DNA from: Paucisalibacillus algeriensis
GTDB taxonomy: Bacteria > Bacillota > Bacilli > Bacillales > Amphibacillaceae
DNA: 32,500 nt
Reading direction: 5' to 3'
Assembly: GCF_000577245.1 (NCBI RefSeq)
Contig: NZ_CBYO010000018.1
Location: forward strand, 1-32,500
The first letter of the stretch is position 1. Each line of letters opens with the position of its first letter. Both the position numbers and the translations under genes were made by a program. The notes beneath the pieces were generated by a model. That model did not search any database and was not told the origin of the DNA. It saw only the letters and a list, made by a program, of their open reading frames with translations. Below are positions 32,265 to 32,500 of the stretch, in pieces.

Positions 32265-32339
32265 TGGCTGGGCTACCAGGATTCGAACCTGGGAATGACG
32301 GGACCAAAACCCGTTGCCTTACCGCTTGGCTATAGCCCA
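32265..32339 (-). tRNA. tRNA-Gln (TTG)
   Basis: Minus strand. Acceptor stem TGGGCTA/TAGCCCA, D-arm AGCCAAGCGGTAAGGC, anticodon stem-loop ACGGG-TTTTGGT-CCCGT with TTG, T-arm CCAGG-TTCGAAT-CCTGG, discriminator G, and CCA encoded. Confidence 0.97.
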
Positions 32340-32346
32340 ATAAAAG

Positions 32347-32420
32347 GGCGACCGGTGGGAATCGAACCCACGAGTGCCGGAGCCACAATCCGGTGCGTTA
32401 ACCCCTTCGCCACGGCCGCC
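32347..32420 (-). tRNA. tRNA-His (GTG)
   Basis: Minus strand. Acceptor stem GCGGCCG/CGGTCGC (one G-T pair) with C73, and a genome-encoded G at position -1 (32420), the histidine identity element. The anticodon loop TTGTGGC has GTG. The T-arm is GTGGG-TTCGATT-CCCAC. CCA is not encoded. Confidence 0.96.
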
Positions 32421-32430
32421 ATAATAAAAA

Positions 32431-32500
32431 TGGCAGGGGTAGTAGGAATCGAACCCACATCAAAGGTTTTGGAGACCTTCGTTTTACCATTAAACTATAC
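32431..32500 (-). tRNA. tRNA-Trp (CCA), 5' end cut by window edge
   Basis: Minus strand. From GTATAGTTTAATGG, the anticodon loop CTCCAAA with CCA, T-arm GTGGG-TTCGATT-CCTAC, acceptor strand TACCCCT, discriminator G and encoded CCA. It closely resembles B. subtilis tRNA-Trp. About four 5' bases (AGGG) lie beyond the window. Confidence 0.95.

Overview
The window is a low-GC Bacillota (Firmicutes) chromosome segment. AGGAGG-type ribosome sites, a Bce-type resistance module, a purine riboswitch, a CopY-type copper operon and a Bacillus-like Trp-His-Gln-Gly-Cys tRNA run all point to Bacillaceae, probably a halotolerant genus of the Oceanobacillus/Virgibacillus type. The genus is an inference.

Layout. 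1-1.35 kb is a graveyard: the 3' end of an IS110-family transposase, a small zinc-ribbon-like gene with one in-frame stop, an unrecognised broken frame and the tail of a LysR regulator. 1.4-6.5 kb holds a conserved hypothetical protein, a VTC-domain/DUF4956 pair, a LysE-type exporter and an APC amino-acid permease. 6.5-11 kb is a complete minus-strand response regulator - histidine kinase - ABC ATPase - ABC permease module of the BceRSAB type. A perfect 24-bp palindrome with the BceR-type core lies at the end of the kinase gene, upstream of the transporter genes. 11.2-14.5 kb has SelO, a YbdM-like Ser/Thr kinase convergent with a tiny Ser/Gly/basic repeat protein, a 21-bp tandem repeat and YwbE. 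14.8-17.5 kb has a BCCT transporter convergent with a BMP-family nucleoside-binding lipoprotein. The lipoprotein's 400-nt leader carries a promoter, a guanine-type riboswitch and a terminator. 18.4-20.5 kb is a large TPR protein that looks like a TPR/dynamin-type GTPase whose GTPase domain has been cleanly removed.

20.9-25.2 kb is a copper region, all on the minus strand: copY, a glutaredoxin, a small siroheme/4Fe-4S nitrite/sulfite-reductase-like protein, copA and copZ. Two exact cop boxes sit over the copY promoter. A second promoter with a CsoR/CstR-like operator sits between the glutaredoxin and the reductase-like gene, suggesting that one cluster answers to two repressor types. 25.7-29.4 kb holds an XRE regulator/membrane protein pair and a four-gene plus-strand operon (small membrane protein, ABC ATPase, ABC-2 permease, XRE regulator with membrane tail). 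29.45-30.0 kb is a scrambled ISL3-type transposase relic whose two halves face opposite ways. 30.2-32.5 kb holds six tRNA genes on the minus strand, with a DUF3231/membrane-protein operon placed between tRNA-Leu(CAA) and tRNA-Cys.

Three hairpin copies of a GGTnCCTGTC repeat, plus a pair of related GAGTG-type hairpins, are dispersed through intergenic DNA. No CRISPR array, prophage or replication origin was seen.
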